Shown here: piece by piece, positions 34,152-42,822 of the stretch | Layout: every line of letters starts with the position of its first letter | Numbering within the stretch: the first letter of the stretch is position 1 | Assembly (NCBI GenBank): GCA_001920415.1 | Contig: MNJR01000011.1 | Span: 121,903 to 185,902, forward strand | Origin: Acidobacteria bacterium 13_1_20CM_3_53_8 | Lineage (GTDB): Bacteria; Acidobacteriota; Blastocatellia; Pyrinomonadales; Pyrinomonadaceae | DNA length: 64,000 bases | Direction: 5' to 3' | Notes under the pieces: model-generated | What the model was told of the DNA's origin: nothing | The model's input: the letters and a program-made list of their open reading frames with translations, nothing else | Databases searched by the model: none | Made by a program: the position numbers and the translations under genes

Positions 34152-35177
34152 CTACTCCGTTCGACCGCCGAGCGTAGTCATTAGCGTGTTGATGTCTGCC
34201 TGCGCGACTTTCAAAGTTATCTGCACTTCGTTGCCCTGCGTAGAATATTTCAGGCTCTCAAGCACGTTCTGAGCAAGGCGACCTTTCGGCCCGCTCTGGC
34301 CTGCGGCCCAAAATCCTATGAGTATCTTCGCTCCGTCAATCGTGTCGCCAAGGTTCTTCGCCTGCTCCGCAGTCTCAGTGCGCGCAACCGTCATCAAGTC
34401 GAAGCCAGCATCCGTGCTGCTGATTGCGCCGTAAGCCTGTCTCACAGAGGCAAGCGTTCGGCTGGTATCAGCGTTTCCTACATTGATATTTCGCGAAGCC
34501 TCCAGCGGAATGTTCGCGCCGAAACCTATGAGCGCGTGCGGCGTACGCGTGGCAAGCTCAACAAGATCATTGCTCACGCGAGCAGTGCCGTGCGTAGCGT
34601 CAATGGTTGCGCGCACGCGGTCAGGCTCGCCTATGGCTATAGTGTTCGAGTCAAGCGCCGAGATGGCCAGATCGCGCACGTGCACGTCCACCAGACCAAG
34701 CATCTTCACCTGATCGTTGATGTTGAAGGTGTAGATAGTTTTCCCGCCATACTTCTGTTCAGTGAAATGACGGGGCGCGGCAAGGCGTCCGGCGGCAACG
34801 AGCGCGGCAGCGTTAAAGCTTCCGCGCGCAACGGCCACCGTGTCAGTGGTCGTGATGTTGCCGCGTGTGTTGAAGCGCACGCCGACGGCCACACGCTCGA
34901 ACGAGCGCGGGTCAAGACCGTATCGCGTCTTGAAATTATCAATCTCCGCATTGACCTTTGCCAGCTTCGCAGGATCATTCGCAAACACGCGCGGCATCGT
35001 TTCAGTTATCAATCGCTTTATGTCAATCGTGAAAACAGCGTCCGAAACCGGAAGAAGCCGCAACGGGTCATTTGCCGCTACGCCCGAAGCAGCAGCCTGT
35101 CTATTCTGAGCCGAAGCCGAAACGAGGCTAGCAAGCAGCGCGAGCGCAATCAACAAAGAGTAAATTTTCTTCGTCAC
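34152..35177 (-). CDS. Exported protein of unknown family (paralogue 2)
   Basis: Paralogue of the 32874-33914 product. The likely start is GTG 35177 (VTKKIYSLLIALALLAS, a complete signal peptide ending ASAQ), with GAAAGG ten bases upstream. The longer frame to 35255 begins in sequence derived from a repeat and in the neighbouring gene. Shared blocks are LRLLPVSDAVFTIDIKRLI, the sequence around RSFERVAVGVRFN, TVAVARGSFNAAALVAAG, DLVELATRTPHALIGFG and NEVQITLKVAQADINTLM. About 341 residues. Conserved length with paralogue 1 argues for a common fold and function, both unknown. Periplasmic or surface. Confidence 0.77.
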   Translation of the reverse strand: MTKKIYSLLIALALLASLVSASAQNRQAAASGVAANDPLRLLPVSDAVFTIDIKRLITETMPRVFANDPAKLAKVNAEIDNFKTRYGLDPRSFERVAVGVRFNTRGNITTTDTVAVARGSFNAAALVAAGRLAAPRHFTEQKYGGKTIYTFNINDQVKMLGLVDVHVRDLAISALDSNTIAIGEPDRVRATIDATHGTARVSNDLVELATRTPHALIGFGANIPLEASRNINVGNADTSRTLASVRQAYGAISSTDAGFDLMTVARTETAEQAKNLGDTIDGAKILIGFWAAGQSGPKGRLAQNVLESLKYSTQGNEVQITLKVAQADINTLMTTLGGRTE

Positions 35178-35200
35178 TTTTAAATTTACCTTTCTAAAAA

Positions 35201-35229
35201 CAGATGTCAGATGCTGGATGTTAGATGCC
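35201..35229. repeat. Half word element (AGATGC/TGGATGT words)
   Basis: CAGATGTCAGATGCTGGATG followed by TTAGATGCC: degenerate tandem words like one arm of the hairpin class, with no clear opposite arm. It spans the stop codon of the 35221-35466 antitoxin gene. Confidence 0.5.
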
Positions 35230-35466
35230 AGCAATTCTATCTGGAAAGAAATCACTTCGGTCTAACGCTATCTGCTCGATTTCATCAACTTCTTTATCTG
35301 AGAGACCTTCATAAACTTGCCCGGCCAACTCGATCAAATCTTCTTGCGAGTCGGAAGGAGCTTCGACAATCAATCTGACGCGCTGCCCTTGTGACAATTG
35401 CAAAGAATGGTCGTCCAAAGGTCTGAAGCTACCGTTCTCGAAGACTGCATCTATAGTTTGCTTCAT
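35221..35466 (-). CDS. AF2212-like (DUF104) antitoxin, apparently without toxin
   Basis: 81-residue protein starting MKQTIDAVFENGSFRPLDD, the classic opening of AF2212/DUF104-type antitoxins, followed by QGQRVRLIVEAPSD. In complete modules a PIN toxin follows directly. Here the next gene downstream is the exported paralogue 2 and no PIN frame is found on either side. Either the toxin has been lost or the protein acts alone or in trans. The stop lies inside a half word element. Confidence 0.8.
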   Translation of the reverse strand: MKQTIDAVFENGSFRPLDDHSLQLSQGQRVRLIVEAPSDSQEDLIELAGQVYEGLSDKEVDEIEQIALDRSDFFPDRIAGI

Positions 35467-35602
35467 GATGAATCCTTATAAACTCCTTTCTCAATCATTG
35501 TCTGCATAGGTTGGGGAGTTTGCAAGCGTCTAATATCTGCTTTTCTCGGATGCGGCCTGTTTCGCGGCGGGTTGGCTCTCATCTGTGTCTCATCCCCGAA
35601 TT

Positions 35603-36361
35603 CTAGCCTTCCGCGAACAGGCTATTGTAAAAATCTCGCACGCTCTCCTTCTTATAATTCGCCGGAATGTCGAAGAGCGATGTGTCAACGTCCTGCTTGA
35701 TGTCCAGCATCTCCATAGTGAATTTCGCCGCGCTACCCTGAGCCGAGCGAGAAATTGTTTCTGACCTTACGGGCATTCCCAGAGACTCGTCAACCCAGAT
35801 TAAAGTCTCAGCCCCGACTGTCTCGCCGCTTGCGTTCACATTCGTCACGCGATACTTCGTAGCAGCGCGCCCGTTCACGTCTTCAACGCCCAGCCGCTCG
35901 TAACGCGCACGGCCTCGCGCTTCGTTGTTCAGGACTTCCGGCGAAAATTCCTGCGGCAAGTTTTCAGCGTTGCCGGGCAACGTGACGCCTGCGCTTTCGG
36001 CTAAATCCGCGTAAGCATTTCGGGAAGGCATGAGGATGAAGTGACCCGTAGGCAAATCAAGCATGACCAGTTTCACACCGTTGCGAAGCTCAAGCTCAGT
36101 GCGACGCCTGTCACCGTCGCGCGCAACCAAAGTGCGCTGCTCGGTCACTTTAGGCTGCCCTGCCTGCGCGTTCTCCACTCTGCTCGTCGTCACTATCACA
36201 GCCTGATAACGCTCAGGTTCTCTGGTCTGGAATGGCGGCGTATCGAAAGTTTCGACCGTGGCGTTCGAGTTATTGTTGTTCGAGTTATTTTGAGATGGAC
36301 GACAGGCAGTGGAAGTCAAAAGTAAAAAGGCAAAAGGAAAAAGTGATAAGACGAAAAGCAT
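35603..36361 (-). CDS. Lipoprotein of unknown function; signal peptide made from a repeat arm
   Basis: 252-residue lipoprotein. Signal peptide MLFVLSLFPFAFLLLTSTAC with lipobox LTSTAC, Cys20. Codons 7-17 coincide with the left arm of word hairpin K (36313-36343), so the hydrophobic core is repeat-derived. An Asn-rich linker follows (NNSNNNNSNA), then a beta-rich domain resembling LolA/LppX-type lipoproteins (TEQRTLVARDGDRRRTEL, GVKLVMLDLPTGHFILMPS, SLGMPVRSETIS, DTSLFDIPANYK). Such domains bind lipid or hydrophobic ligands, an inference here. It is oriented with the upstream thiolase gene. Confidence 0.8.
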   Translation of the reverse strand: MLFVLSLFPFAFLLLTSTACRPSQNNSNNNNSNATVETFDTPPFQTREPERYQAVIVTTSRVENAQAGQPKVTEQRTLVARDGDRRRTELELRNGVKLVMLDLPTGHFILMPSRNAYADLAESAGVTLPGNAENLPQEFSPEVLNNEARGRARYERLGVEDVNGRAATKYRVTNVNASGETVGAETLIWVDESLGMPVRSETISRSAQGSAAKFTMEMLDIKQDVDTSLFDIPANYKKESVRDFYNSLFAEG

Positions 36362-36429
36362 TTTTACATCTTTAATTAAAATATGATTTACTGCCTTCCT
36401 TTTGCCTTTTACCTTCTTACTTTTGACTT
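36313..36429. repeat. Word hairpin K (GTAAAAAGGCAAAAGG family)
   Basis: Left arm GTCAAAAGTAAAAAGGCAAAA, continuing GGAAAAAG. Right arm CCTTCCTTTTGCCTTTTACC, then TTCTTACTTTTGAC. The left arm overlaps codons 7-17 of the lipoprotein gene. The right arm ends five bases from the thiolase stop at 36434. Confidence 0.87.
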
Positions 36430-36433
36430 GATT

Positions 36434-37615
36434 TCAGGCGCGCTCGACCAGCAGCGCGAGTCCCATGCCGCCGCTCACGCAGAGCGTTGCAAGCCCGCGC
36501 CTCGCATCTCGTTTCTTCATCTCGTGAAGCAATGTCGTAGTGATGCGAACGCCCGTGCAGCCTATCGGATGGCCTAGCGCGATTGCTCCGCCGTTCGGGT
36601 TCAAACGTTCTGCATCGAATTTCAATTCGCGGTCACATGCTATGACCTGAGCGGCGAACGCTTCGTTCAATTCGATTAGATCAATGTCATCTAAAGTGAG
36701 TTTCTGTCTTTCTAAAAGAGAGCGTACGGCTGGCACAGGGCCAATGCCCATGATTTCGGGCGCGACGCCTGTTATCTCGTAATCAACTATGCGCGCCTGC
36801 GGTTCCGTGCCTGTCTCGCGCAAAACATCTTCGCTCATCACAATGACTGCGGCAGCGCCGTCCGTGATGCCTGATGAATTGCCAGCCGTCACAGTTCCGT
36901 CTGTTGCGAATACGGGCGGAAGCTTCCTTAAATTTTCAATCGTAGTCGCTGGCCTGAAATGCTCGTCGCGCGCGAAGGTTGTTGATTCGCCTTTGCGACC
37001 TTTGATTTCAAGCCCTAAAATCTCGTCGTCGAATCTTCCAGAATGAACAGCCCTTTCCGTTCTCTGTTGCGAGCGCACGGCGTACTCGTCCTGCTCGTCG
37101 CGCGAGATTTCATACTGGCGCGCAAGATTCTCTGCGGTCGCGCCCATCATCAAACCCGACAGAGGGTCTAGAAAACCGTCGCGGTACATTCCATCAACCA
37201 ACTCCGCATTTCCCATGCGAGCGCCCCAACGCGCTCCTTCTGCAAAGTATGGCACGCGCGACATGCTTTCAGTTCCGCCCGCAAGAACTGCGCGCGCGCG
37301 ACCGAGCATGATCTGCTCGGCGGCGAGTGTGATTGCCCTTAGACCTGAGCCGCAGGCTTGATTAACCGTGAAAGCGGGAACGGTTTCAGGCACGCCAGCG
37401 CGATACGTAATCTGCCGCGCAACGTTTGGGCCGCCTCCTGCCTGACGCGCGCAACCCCATATTGAATCCTGAATCTGATTGGCACGAAGCCCTGCGCGCT
37501 TCAAGCTTTCAACTGCAACAGCCGCGCCCATGTCGGCGGCAGTCCAACCCGCGAGCGTTCCGCCGAATTTTCCAATAGGCGTGCGCACTGCACCAACTAA
37601 AAAAATGTTCTTCAT
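36434..37615 (-). CDS. Acetyl-CoA C-acyltransferase (thiolase)
   Basis: Thiolase, 393 residues from ATG 37615 (MKNIFLVGAVRTPIGKFGG). Active-site residues are nucleophilic Cys near 88 in TVNQACGSGLRAI, His near 348 in IALGHPIGCTG and the second Cys near 379 in LCVSGGMGLALL. It either condenses two acetyl-CoA (biosynthetic, AtoB/PhaA) or cleaves 3-ketoacyl-CoA (FadA). The stand-alone gene without fadB favours the former, but this cannot be decided from sequence. Cytosolic tetramer in known relatives. A frame extending to 37669 adds 18 residues lacking thiolase character. Confidence 0.93.
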   Translation of the reverse strand: MKNIFLVGAVRTPIGKFGGTLAGWTAADMGAAVAVESLKRAGLRANQIQDSIWGCARQAGGGPNVARQITYRAGVPETVPAFTVNQACGSGLRAITLAAEQIMLGRARAVLAGGTESMSRVPYFAEGARWGARMGNAELVDGMYRDGFLDPLSGLMMGATAENLARQYEISRDEQDEYAVRSQQRTERAVHSGRFDDEILGLEIKGRKGESTTFARDEHFRPATTIENLRKLPPVFATDGTVTAGNSSGITDGAAAVIVMSEDVLRETGTEPQARIVDYEITGVAPEIMGIGPVPAVRSLLERQKLTLDDIDLIELNEAFAAQVIACDRELKFDAERLNPNGGAIALGHPIGCTGVRITTTLLHEMKKRDARRGLATLCVSGGMGLALLVERA

Positions 37616-37726
37616 CAGCGAGCTTCCAGTAAAAATTCTTGCGTTATGATTGACAGAAGATGTTAGCATACGCGCGCCGTATAACTCGAATTCCAGAGTC
37701 TATGCACCCTCAGGGAAAGTAAAGAG

Positions 37727-37801
37727 CTATCCACTAAATCACACGAAACTACACGAATAAGAGGCAAGAGTTTCGTGCGGTTTCGTGTGAGTTCGCGGAT
37801 A
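37727..37801. repeat. Word hairpin L (CACACGAAAC family)
   Basis: CTATCCACTAAATCACACGA with AACTACACGA on the left, and TTTCGTGCGGTTTCGTGTGA with GTTCGCGGATA on the right. It lies between the divergent thiolase and 37872 genes. Same family as hairpin P at 51561-51647. Confidence 0.8.
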
Positions 37802-37871
37802 ATATTTTCACCGCAGAATAAGTTATAAAGCTATGACCGTAAACTGAATCATTCATGCGCTAATCTTCACT

Positions 37872-39410
37872 ATGATTGAACGCCTCACAAATGCCGAGAA
37901 GATCAGAGACGCCGAGCGACGCATCGGTGAGTTAATAGAGAAGCACGCCGAATGGTTCTTCTCTTCAGGCTCAGGCGGCGCGCACATTTCTCTGCGGAAA
38001 AGCGATTTCGATTTCAGCGTCGTACACAACCGATTGATCTTTTCGTGCTGGACTGAACGGGGCGCGCAGGTGTGGCGCATCGTCGGCTGGGAATCTTTTG
38101 GGGGAAAGCTACTGCTCGAAGCCGCTCGTCGCACGGGCGCTGAGCGGGCAAAGCTTGAGTTGATTCCTCGCGCTAAAGTTTCGAGCGGGATTGAAGTTTT
38201 GGGCGAATCGCGCCGCGAGCGATGCGAGCGTCTAGCCCGGCTTGCCTGCGAGTTGGCGTACGGCGCGAGAATCGAGCGCGTTGGTTTGAGCGCAGGCTCG
38301 CGCCCCGGCCAGCCCGGTCGTTACGCGCGCATAATCTTGCGATTGAGGAGCGAGCGCATAGCCGTAGCAGGCACGGTTGCGGAAAGCGATGCGTATAACA
38401 TTGACGCTCTGCTCTCTTCCACGCTCATCTGGTTCGCGCGATTGAGCGAGAGGATGAGACCGCCTTTCATAAAGAGACTGTGGCTGATTGTTTCCGAAAA
38501 TTGCGCAGAAGCGGTTGCGCGTCGCGTGGCTCTGCTGCGTAATGAACTGCGACGCGCAATCAGCATTTACGAGATTGATGGCGGGTGGCAGAAATTAACG
38601 CACGTTCGCGCGCTCGAACCCGGTGAGTTGTGGTCGTCAGAGCCGGAAAAGTTTCGTAAGCCGCCGCGCGCATCTTTGAGCGAACTTGCCCGAAAAATCG
38701 TTGCGCTCGCGCCGGAAGCGATTGACGTTGTTCGCGCCCGTCACGGCGAAACATTGCGCTACAACGGATTGGCTTTCGCACGTGTTCGGCGCGTTATGAA
38801 TCGTGATCGCGTGTGGTTCGGCGTTGAAGGCTCGCGCCGACGCGTTCTAGACGATGAGAGTTTTGCTGACTGGAATAAGCTTTTGGATGAATTGAAACGG
38901 CATCGCCGTGCAGAGGCTGAAGATCATCGCCACATGCTCTACAGGCTTGCGCCGGAAGCGTGGCTCGAATCAATTCTCAGGCGCGACATCACGCGGCTCG
39001 ATCCCGGCTTAATCATCGCACCGCTCTACGCGCAGTTCCGCACTTCGCGCGCGACCGGCGCAGCCCCGCGCCCCATTGATCTGTTAGCGCTCAGGCGCGA
39101 AGGCCGCCTGGTCGTAATCGAGTTGAAGGTCAAGGAAGACCGCGAACATGTTTTTCAGGGAGTTGATTACTGGCAGAGAATTGAGGCGCACCGTCGCAGC
39201 GGCGAAATCGCACGCGCAAGACTTTTCGGCGTCACACGGATAGCAGACGAACCACCGATTGTCTATCTGGTCGCGCCCGTGCTCAGATTTCATCGCGCAT
39301 TCCAGACGCTCGCGCGCTGCATCAACCCAGAGATAGAAATCTACCGCTTCGACATTAACGAAGACTGGCGCGATGGCGTGCACGTCGTGAGGCGTGCGCG
39401 GGCGAACTAG
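37872..39410 (+). CDS. Large PD-(D/E)XK nuclease-like protein, unknown family
   Basis: 512-residue soluble protein. The first 370 residues form one or two unrecognised domains (rich in Arg, FFSSGSGGAHISLRKSDFDF near 30-49, LWLIVSENCAEAVARRVALL near 205). Residues about 385-500 hold a nuclease-like core: Asp403 in PIDLLALRREGRLVVIELKV, then Glu417 and Lys419 (D-x13-E-x-K), followed by a helix EHVFQGVDYWQRIEAHRRSG and the strand IVYLVAPVLRFH. The spacing equals that of the 7490-8515 protein. No methylase or helicase partner is present. Possibly a repair or anti-element nuclease. Codon use matches the chromosome. Confidence 0.7.
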   Translation: MIERLTNAEKIRDAERRIGELIEKHAEWFFSSGSGGAHISLRKSDFDFSVVHNRLIFSCWTERGAQVWRIVGWESFGGKLLLEAARRTGAERAKLELIPRAKVSSGIEVLGESRRERCERLARLACELAYGARIERVGLSAGSRPGQPGRYARIILRLRSERIAVAGTVAESDAYNIDALLSSTLIWFARLSERMRPPFIKRLWLIVSENCAEAVARRVALLRNELRRAISIYEIDGGWQKLTHVRALEPGELWSSEPEKFRKPPRASLSELARKIVALAPEAIDVVRARHGETLRYNGLAFARVRRVMNRDRVWFGVEGSRRRVLDDESFADWNKLLDELKRHRRAEAEDHRHMLYRLAPEAWLESILRRDITRLDPGLIIAPLYAQFRTSRATGAAPRPIDLLALRREGRLVVIELKVKEDREHVFQGVDYWQRIEAHRRSGEIARARLFGVTRIADEPPIVYLVAPVLRFHRAFQTLARCINPEIEIYRFDINEDWRDGVHVVRRARAN

Positions 39411-39420
39411 AGCAGGGAGG

Positions 39421-39526
39421 AAGAAAGAAGGGGGAAAAGGGGAAGAGGGAAAGAGGGGAAAAGGAAAGGGCTAACTGCTTTCTCCTTTTTCCCTTTTGCC
39501 CATTTACCCTTTTCCCCCTTCTTTTT
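39421..39526. repeat. Word hairpin M (GGGGAAAAGGGG purine family)
   Basis: AAGGGGGAAAAGGGGAAGAG with AAAGAGGGGAAAAGG on the left. On the right are TCCTTTTTCCCTTTTGCCC and TTTACCCTTTTCCCCC. It sits between convergent genes with stops at 39410 and 39527. Counterpart of hairpin H. Confidence 0.85.
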
Positions 39527-41200
39527 CTAGTCCGTTTGAATATCAAGCTTGTCAGCGCACTTGTAGAGTGCCAGCCCAAGCACGCAGGCGACGACGAGGC
39601 TGAAGTAATAGGAGAATGTGTTGCTTATGAATCTTGCGGGGATGTTGCCCATAATCGGCATGTCGAATGGCGACATAATGATGTTGATTACGACGACAAT
39701 GCTGGCTTGAACAATCTGAATCGCCAGATACATAAGGAAGACCTTGACGTAAACAAGTCCCATGTCACGCATGGTGCTCAATCCAAGCCTGGGGTTGACC
39801 ACAGACCAGAAGTCTTCAGTGAAGCCTGCGACGCAGAGAGCCATAGGGTAATAGAAGATAGCCCAGAGCAACGCGAGCAGCAGTAGTAACCACATCCAGA
39901 CGGGGACGCTCATCAGACGCGCGTAAATGTTCATCACGCCCGAAAATTCTGATTGACGCCCGGCATTGTCCATTCTTTCTACTGCGGAGTTGATCTGGTT
40001 CGCAGGGCGATTTCTATCCAACTTCTTCACAGCCTCTTCCGTAGCATGCGGGTCGTTCTGATCTGATGTTAGTGCGGCTATGTCTTGTTGAGTTAGTTGC
40101 GACGATTGTTGCTCGGCCTTCGAGGGCATCACAGACACAGGCGGCGATGCGCCGAACCATGTCAAGTACGTCACTATCACTAGCAGTACCACAGGGCCTA
40201 AAGTGATTATGTAGATGCCTATGCTCAATCCTAAAGGAACGAAGAGGTCGTCCCACATGGAGAAGGCGCTTATGTCGGGCAGGAACGAGCGGTCGAGTCT
40301 TCCCCAAGCGGCCTGTTTGATGACCATGCAGAGCGAGCCTAGCAGTATGGCGAAACCAAGAAGTTGTCCTTTGAGGCCGCCGAACATAAGAATGCTGTAG
40401 AGGATTGAGCCGCCTAGCAGCGACCAGAAATGCTTGAACGGATAGCCGAATGCCTGCCCCAAGTCTGTGAAGCCGAAACCTGAAGCTCGGGAATGCTGGC
40501 GCACGACCTTCTGCTGAACTTCCTCGAAAGGCTTGCAGAGATCGCCGCAGAGCGCGCAGATGGGAACCTTTGAGCTTCCAACATATTTCGGGCACTTGTC
40601 GCAGAACGTTGCGTTGCACATGCGGCAGATGAATTTCGGATACATGCCCGCGTGGTTGTAGCAAGTCGCCGCACCAGAGAGAATCGCAGGCGCAACCGGA
40701 GGAGGCGGAGGAGCTTGGTCGAAGTCAACGAATTGCGGTTCCGCATGAGGTTGAGCCGCGAAATCGTCTGCGTGAGTGTAAGCGTCCGGCGCATGAAGGG
40801 ATTGTTCGGTGTGAGATTGCTGGAAGGATTGCTGGTCGGGCTGAGAAGAAAACGATTCCTGCGATGGGAATGGCTGGTGAGATGGTTGATGAACTGCGTG
40901 TGATGTTTGATGAAAGGATTGCTGAGGCGCTTGCGTTTGGTCTGCTTGCGAGAATGGTTGTTGAGGAGCTTTCTGCTGTTGAAAATGTTCAGGCGGCTGC
41001 TGGTTAACTTCCGCTTCGCCGTTGAAGATGGCGCGCAGGCCAGGCGCTCGGCCAGCCTCTATCCAGCGCAGGTTGCCTTTCCTGACCTTGTCAGTAGGCA
41101 GCACGCAGCCCTCTATGATCCACTGCTTGAGCGTCTCGAAATCCGCTTCGTAAACGTTGCCTTCGCTCCAGACTTGCCATGTATCAAATTCTGCGCTCAT
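39527..41200 (-). CDS. GYF_2-like / zinc-ribbon / Yip1-type membrane protein
   Basis: 557-residue protein of four parts. 1-60: GYF_2-like domain (WQVWSEGNVYEADFETLKQW, KGNLRWIEAGRAPGL). 68-155: Gln/His/Ser-rich disordered linker. 185-232: Cys-rich zinc-binding region (CYNHAGMYPKFICRMCNATF, then CDKCPKYVG and CALCGDLC), similar to a B-box or ribbon. 245-557: about five to six membrane helices of Yip1-like character, with a Gln/Asn-rich cytoplasmic loop between helices. Proteins with this layout are common in acidobacteria and related phyla and have no known role. Membrane-located. Upstream of it is pilT, separated by hairpin N. Confidence 0.8.
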   Translation of the reverse strand: MSAEFDTWQVWSEGNVYEADFETLKQWIIEGCVLPTDKVRKGNLRWIEAGRAPGLRAIFNGEAEVNQQPPEHFQQQKAPQQPFSQADQTQAPQQSFHQTSHAVHQPSHQPFPSQESFSSQPDQQSFQQSHTEQSLHAPDAYTHADDFAAQPHAEPQFVDFDQAPPPPPVAPAILSGAATCYNHAGMYPKFICRMCNATFCDKCPKYVGSSKVPICALCGDLCKPFEEVQQKVVRQHSRASGFGFTDLGQAFGYPFKHFWSLLGGSILYSILMFGGLKGQLLGFAILLGSLCMVIKQAAWGRLDRSFLPDISAFSMWDDLFVPLGLSIGIYIITLGPVVLLVIVTYLTWFGASPPVSVMPSKAEQQSSQLTQQDIAALTSDQNDPHATEEAVKKLDRNRPANQINSAVERMDNAGRQSEFSGVMNIYARLMSVPVWMWLLLLLALLWAIFYYPMALCVAGFTEDFWSVVNPRLGLSTMRDMGLVYVKVFLMYLAIQIVQASIVVVINIIMSPFDMPIMGNIPARFISNTFSYYFSLVVACVLGLALYKCADKLDIQTD

Positions 41201-41218
41201 GATTCATCCCCTACTTCG

Positions 41219-41336
41219 ATTTTGGATTTTAGATTTTGGATTTTAGATTGGCGTGTTCGTCCGCTTTGAATTTTGGATTTGAGAGTTCAACTTGTGAATG
41301 AAGCTTAATCCAAAATCCAAAATCTAAAATCCAAAC
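41219..41336. repeat. Word hairpin N (GGATTTTAGATTTT family)
   Basis: GATTTTGGATTTTAGATTTT words on the left (41219-41250) and AATCCAAAATCCAAAATC with TAAAATCCAAA on the right. The loop also holds one left-type word (TTTTGGATTTGAG). It lies between the pilT stop (41340) and the start of the GYF_2 gene (41200). Confidence 0.85.
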
Positions 41337-41339
41337 TCC

Positions 41340-42509
41340 CTAAGCTTTCACCTCTTTCAGTTCGGGGCGTGACTGAGCGGGGGCATTGCTGACGTGGCCT
41401 ATGCGGTCAATGTCTTTCACGGCCTGCTCCGCAGAGAGAATGCCGGAGGCGCGCATGCGAAACTCGTCCGCGTTCGTGGCGTTGCGATAAGCTTCGTCGA
41501 GCGTGATGAGGCCGGACTGGAAGAGATTGAAGAGCGATTGGTCGAAAGTCTGCATGCCGTACTGCGAATGTCCCGCAGCGATTGCCTCGCGTATCATGTA
41601 GGTCTTCTCTTCATTGACGATGTAATCGCGTATCAACCCCGTAGAGATCATCACCTCAACGGCTGGCACGCGACCACGGCCACTTGCCGCGCGCACCAGA
41701 CGCATAGAGATAACTGCTTTCAAAATTCCTGCGAGCTGCAATCGTGTGCTCTTCTGTAGCTGCGAGGGAACGGAAGAGACTATGCGCATGACTGTTTCGG
41801 TAGCGTCTAGCGTGTGAAGAGTTGAGAGTACGAGGTGGCCTGTCTCGGCTGCGGTCAATGCGGTCTCTATGGTTTCGTAGTCGCGCATCTCGCCCACCAG
41901 AATTACGTCCGGGTCTTGGCGTAGCGCGCCGCGCAAGGCTTCTGCGAACGAGCGTGTGTCAACATCAACCTCGCGCTGTGTGATGAAAGATTTCTTGTCG
42001 CGGTGCAGGAATTCTATGGGGTCTTCGATTGTAACCATGTGGCCGCTGCGCGTGGCATTGATGCGGTCAATCATAGAGGCGAGCGTCGTTGACTTGCCTG
42101 AGCCGGTCGAGCCTGTGACGAGAATAAGCCCGCGTCGCTCTTCAGCAATCTTTTCCAGGACGGGCGGCAATCCAAGTTCGAAAGTGCTGCGCACCTTGTC
42201 CGGTATGACGCGCAAGACCATGCCTACGGTGCCGCGCTGCTGGAAGATGTTCGCGCGAAAACGTCCCAAGCCAGACACGCCGTAGGCTATGTCAACCTCG
42301 CACACCTCTTTGAAGCGTTGCTTCTGCCGGTTGGACATCATTGAAAACGCCATGTCGAGCGTGTCTTCGGGCGACATTCGTCCGGCGTCAACTATGGGGC
42401 GCAACTCGCCGCCTAAGCGTATGAAGGGAAGCGCACCGGCCTTAACATGCAGGTCGGACGCGCCGTGGCTTGCGGCGATCTTTAATAGATCATCAATCTT
42501 GACAGGCAT
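41340..42509 (-). CDS. pilT: Twitching motility ATPase PilT
   Basis: Hexameric ATPase that drives retraction of type IV pili. PilT features in order: the opening LLKIAASHGASDLHVKAGAL, Walker A GSTGSGKSTTLASMID near 133-148, the Asp box around TIEDPIEFLH, Walker B-region DPDVILVGEMRDYETIETAL, the His box HLVLSTLHTLDATETVMRI, and the C-terminal AGHSQYGMQTFDQSLFNL that is specific to PilT rather than PilB. 389 residues with a slightly extended tail. No other pil gene is in the window. Cytoplasmic, at the pilus base. Confidence 0.95.
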   Translation of the reverse strand: MPVKIDDLLKIAASHGASDLHVKAGALPFIRLGGELRPIVDAGRMSPEDTLDMAFSMMSNRQKQRFKEVCEVDIAYGVSGLGRFRANIFQQRGTVGMVLRVIPDKVRSTFELGLPPVLEKIAEERRGLILVTGSTGSGKSTTLASMIDRINATRSGHMVTIEDPIEFLHRDKKSFITQREVDVDTRSFAEALRGALRQDPDVILVGEMRDYETIETALTAAETGHLVLSTLHTLDATETVMRIVSSVPSQLQKSTRLQLAGILKAVISMRLVRAASGRGRVPAVEVMISTGLIRDYIVNEEKTYMIREAIAAGHSQYGMQTFDQSLFNLFQSGLITLDEAYRNATNADEFRMRASGILSAEQAVKDIDRIGHVSNAPAQSRPELKEVKA

Positions 42510-42822
42510 GGGGGAACTTGTTCTGGCCTTTCGCGATAAGGTTAAATCGTAGGCGCGTCAGGGAATGCTCGTGAGAACGAGCGGCGAGGTGCGGGACACG
42601 CGACTTCTCTGCTCGAAGATGCGTCAAGCGCGGGCTTGCAGGATGCGCCACCGGAGAAGTTAAAAGCCCGGAGACGCTGGCTTTATCATAGCCCGTAAGC
42701 TGCTGAAAAGTCAACGATTAAAAGTTGAAAAACGCGGAAATGGGGGAGATTTGGGCAAAAAAGAAGGGAGAAGGCTTTCGGGCTTCTCCCCATCTTTAGA
42801 GTTTCCGCTCCGGTCTCAATTC
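42510..42822. other. Intergenic region without recognised features
   Basis: About 310 bases between the pilT start and the ilvE stop. Short self-complementary runs are present (CTCGTGAGAACGAG near 42569), but no gene, clear promoter or word hairpin. Confidence 0.4.
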
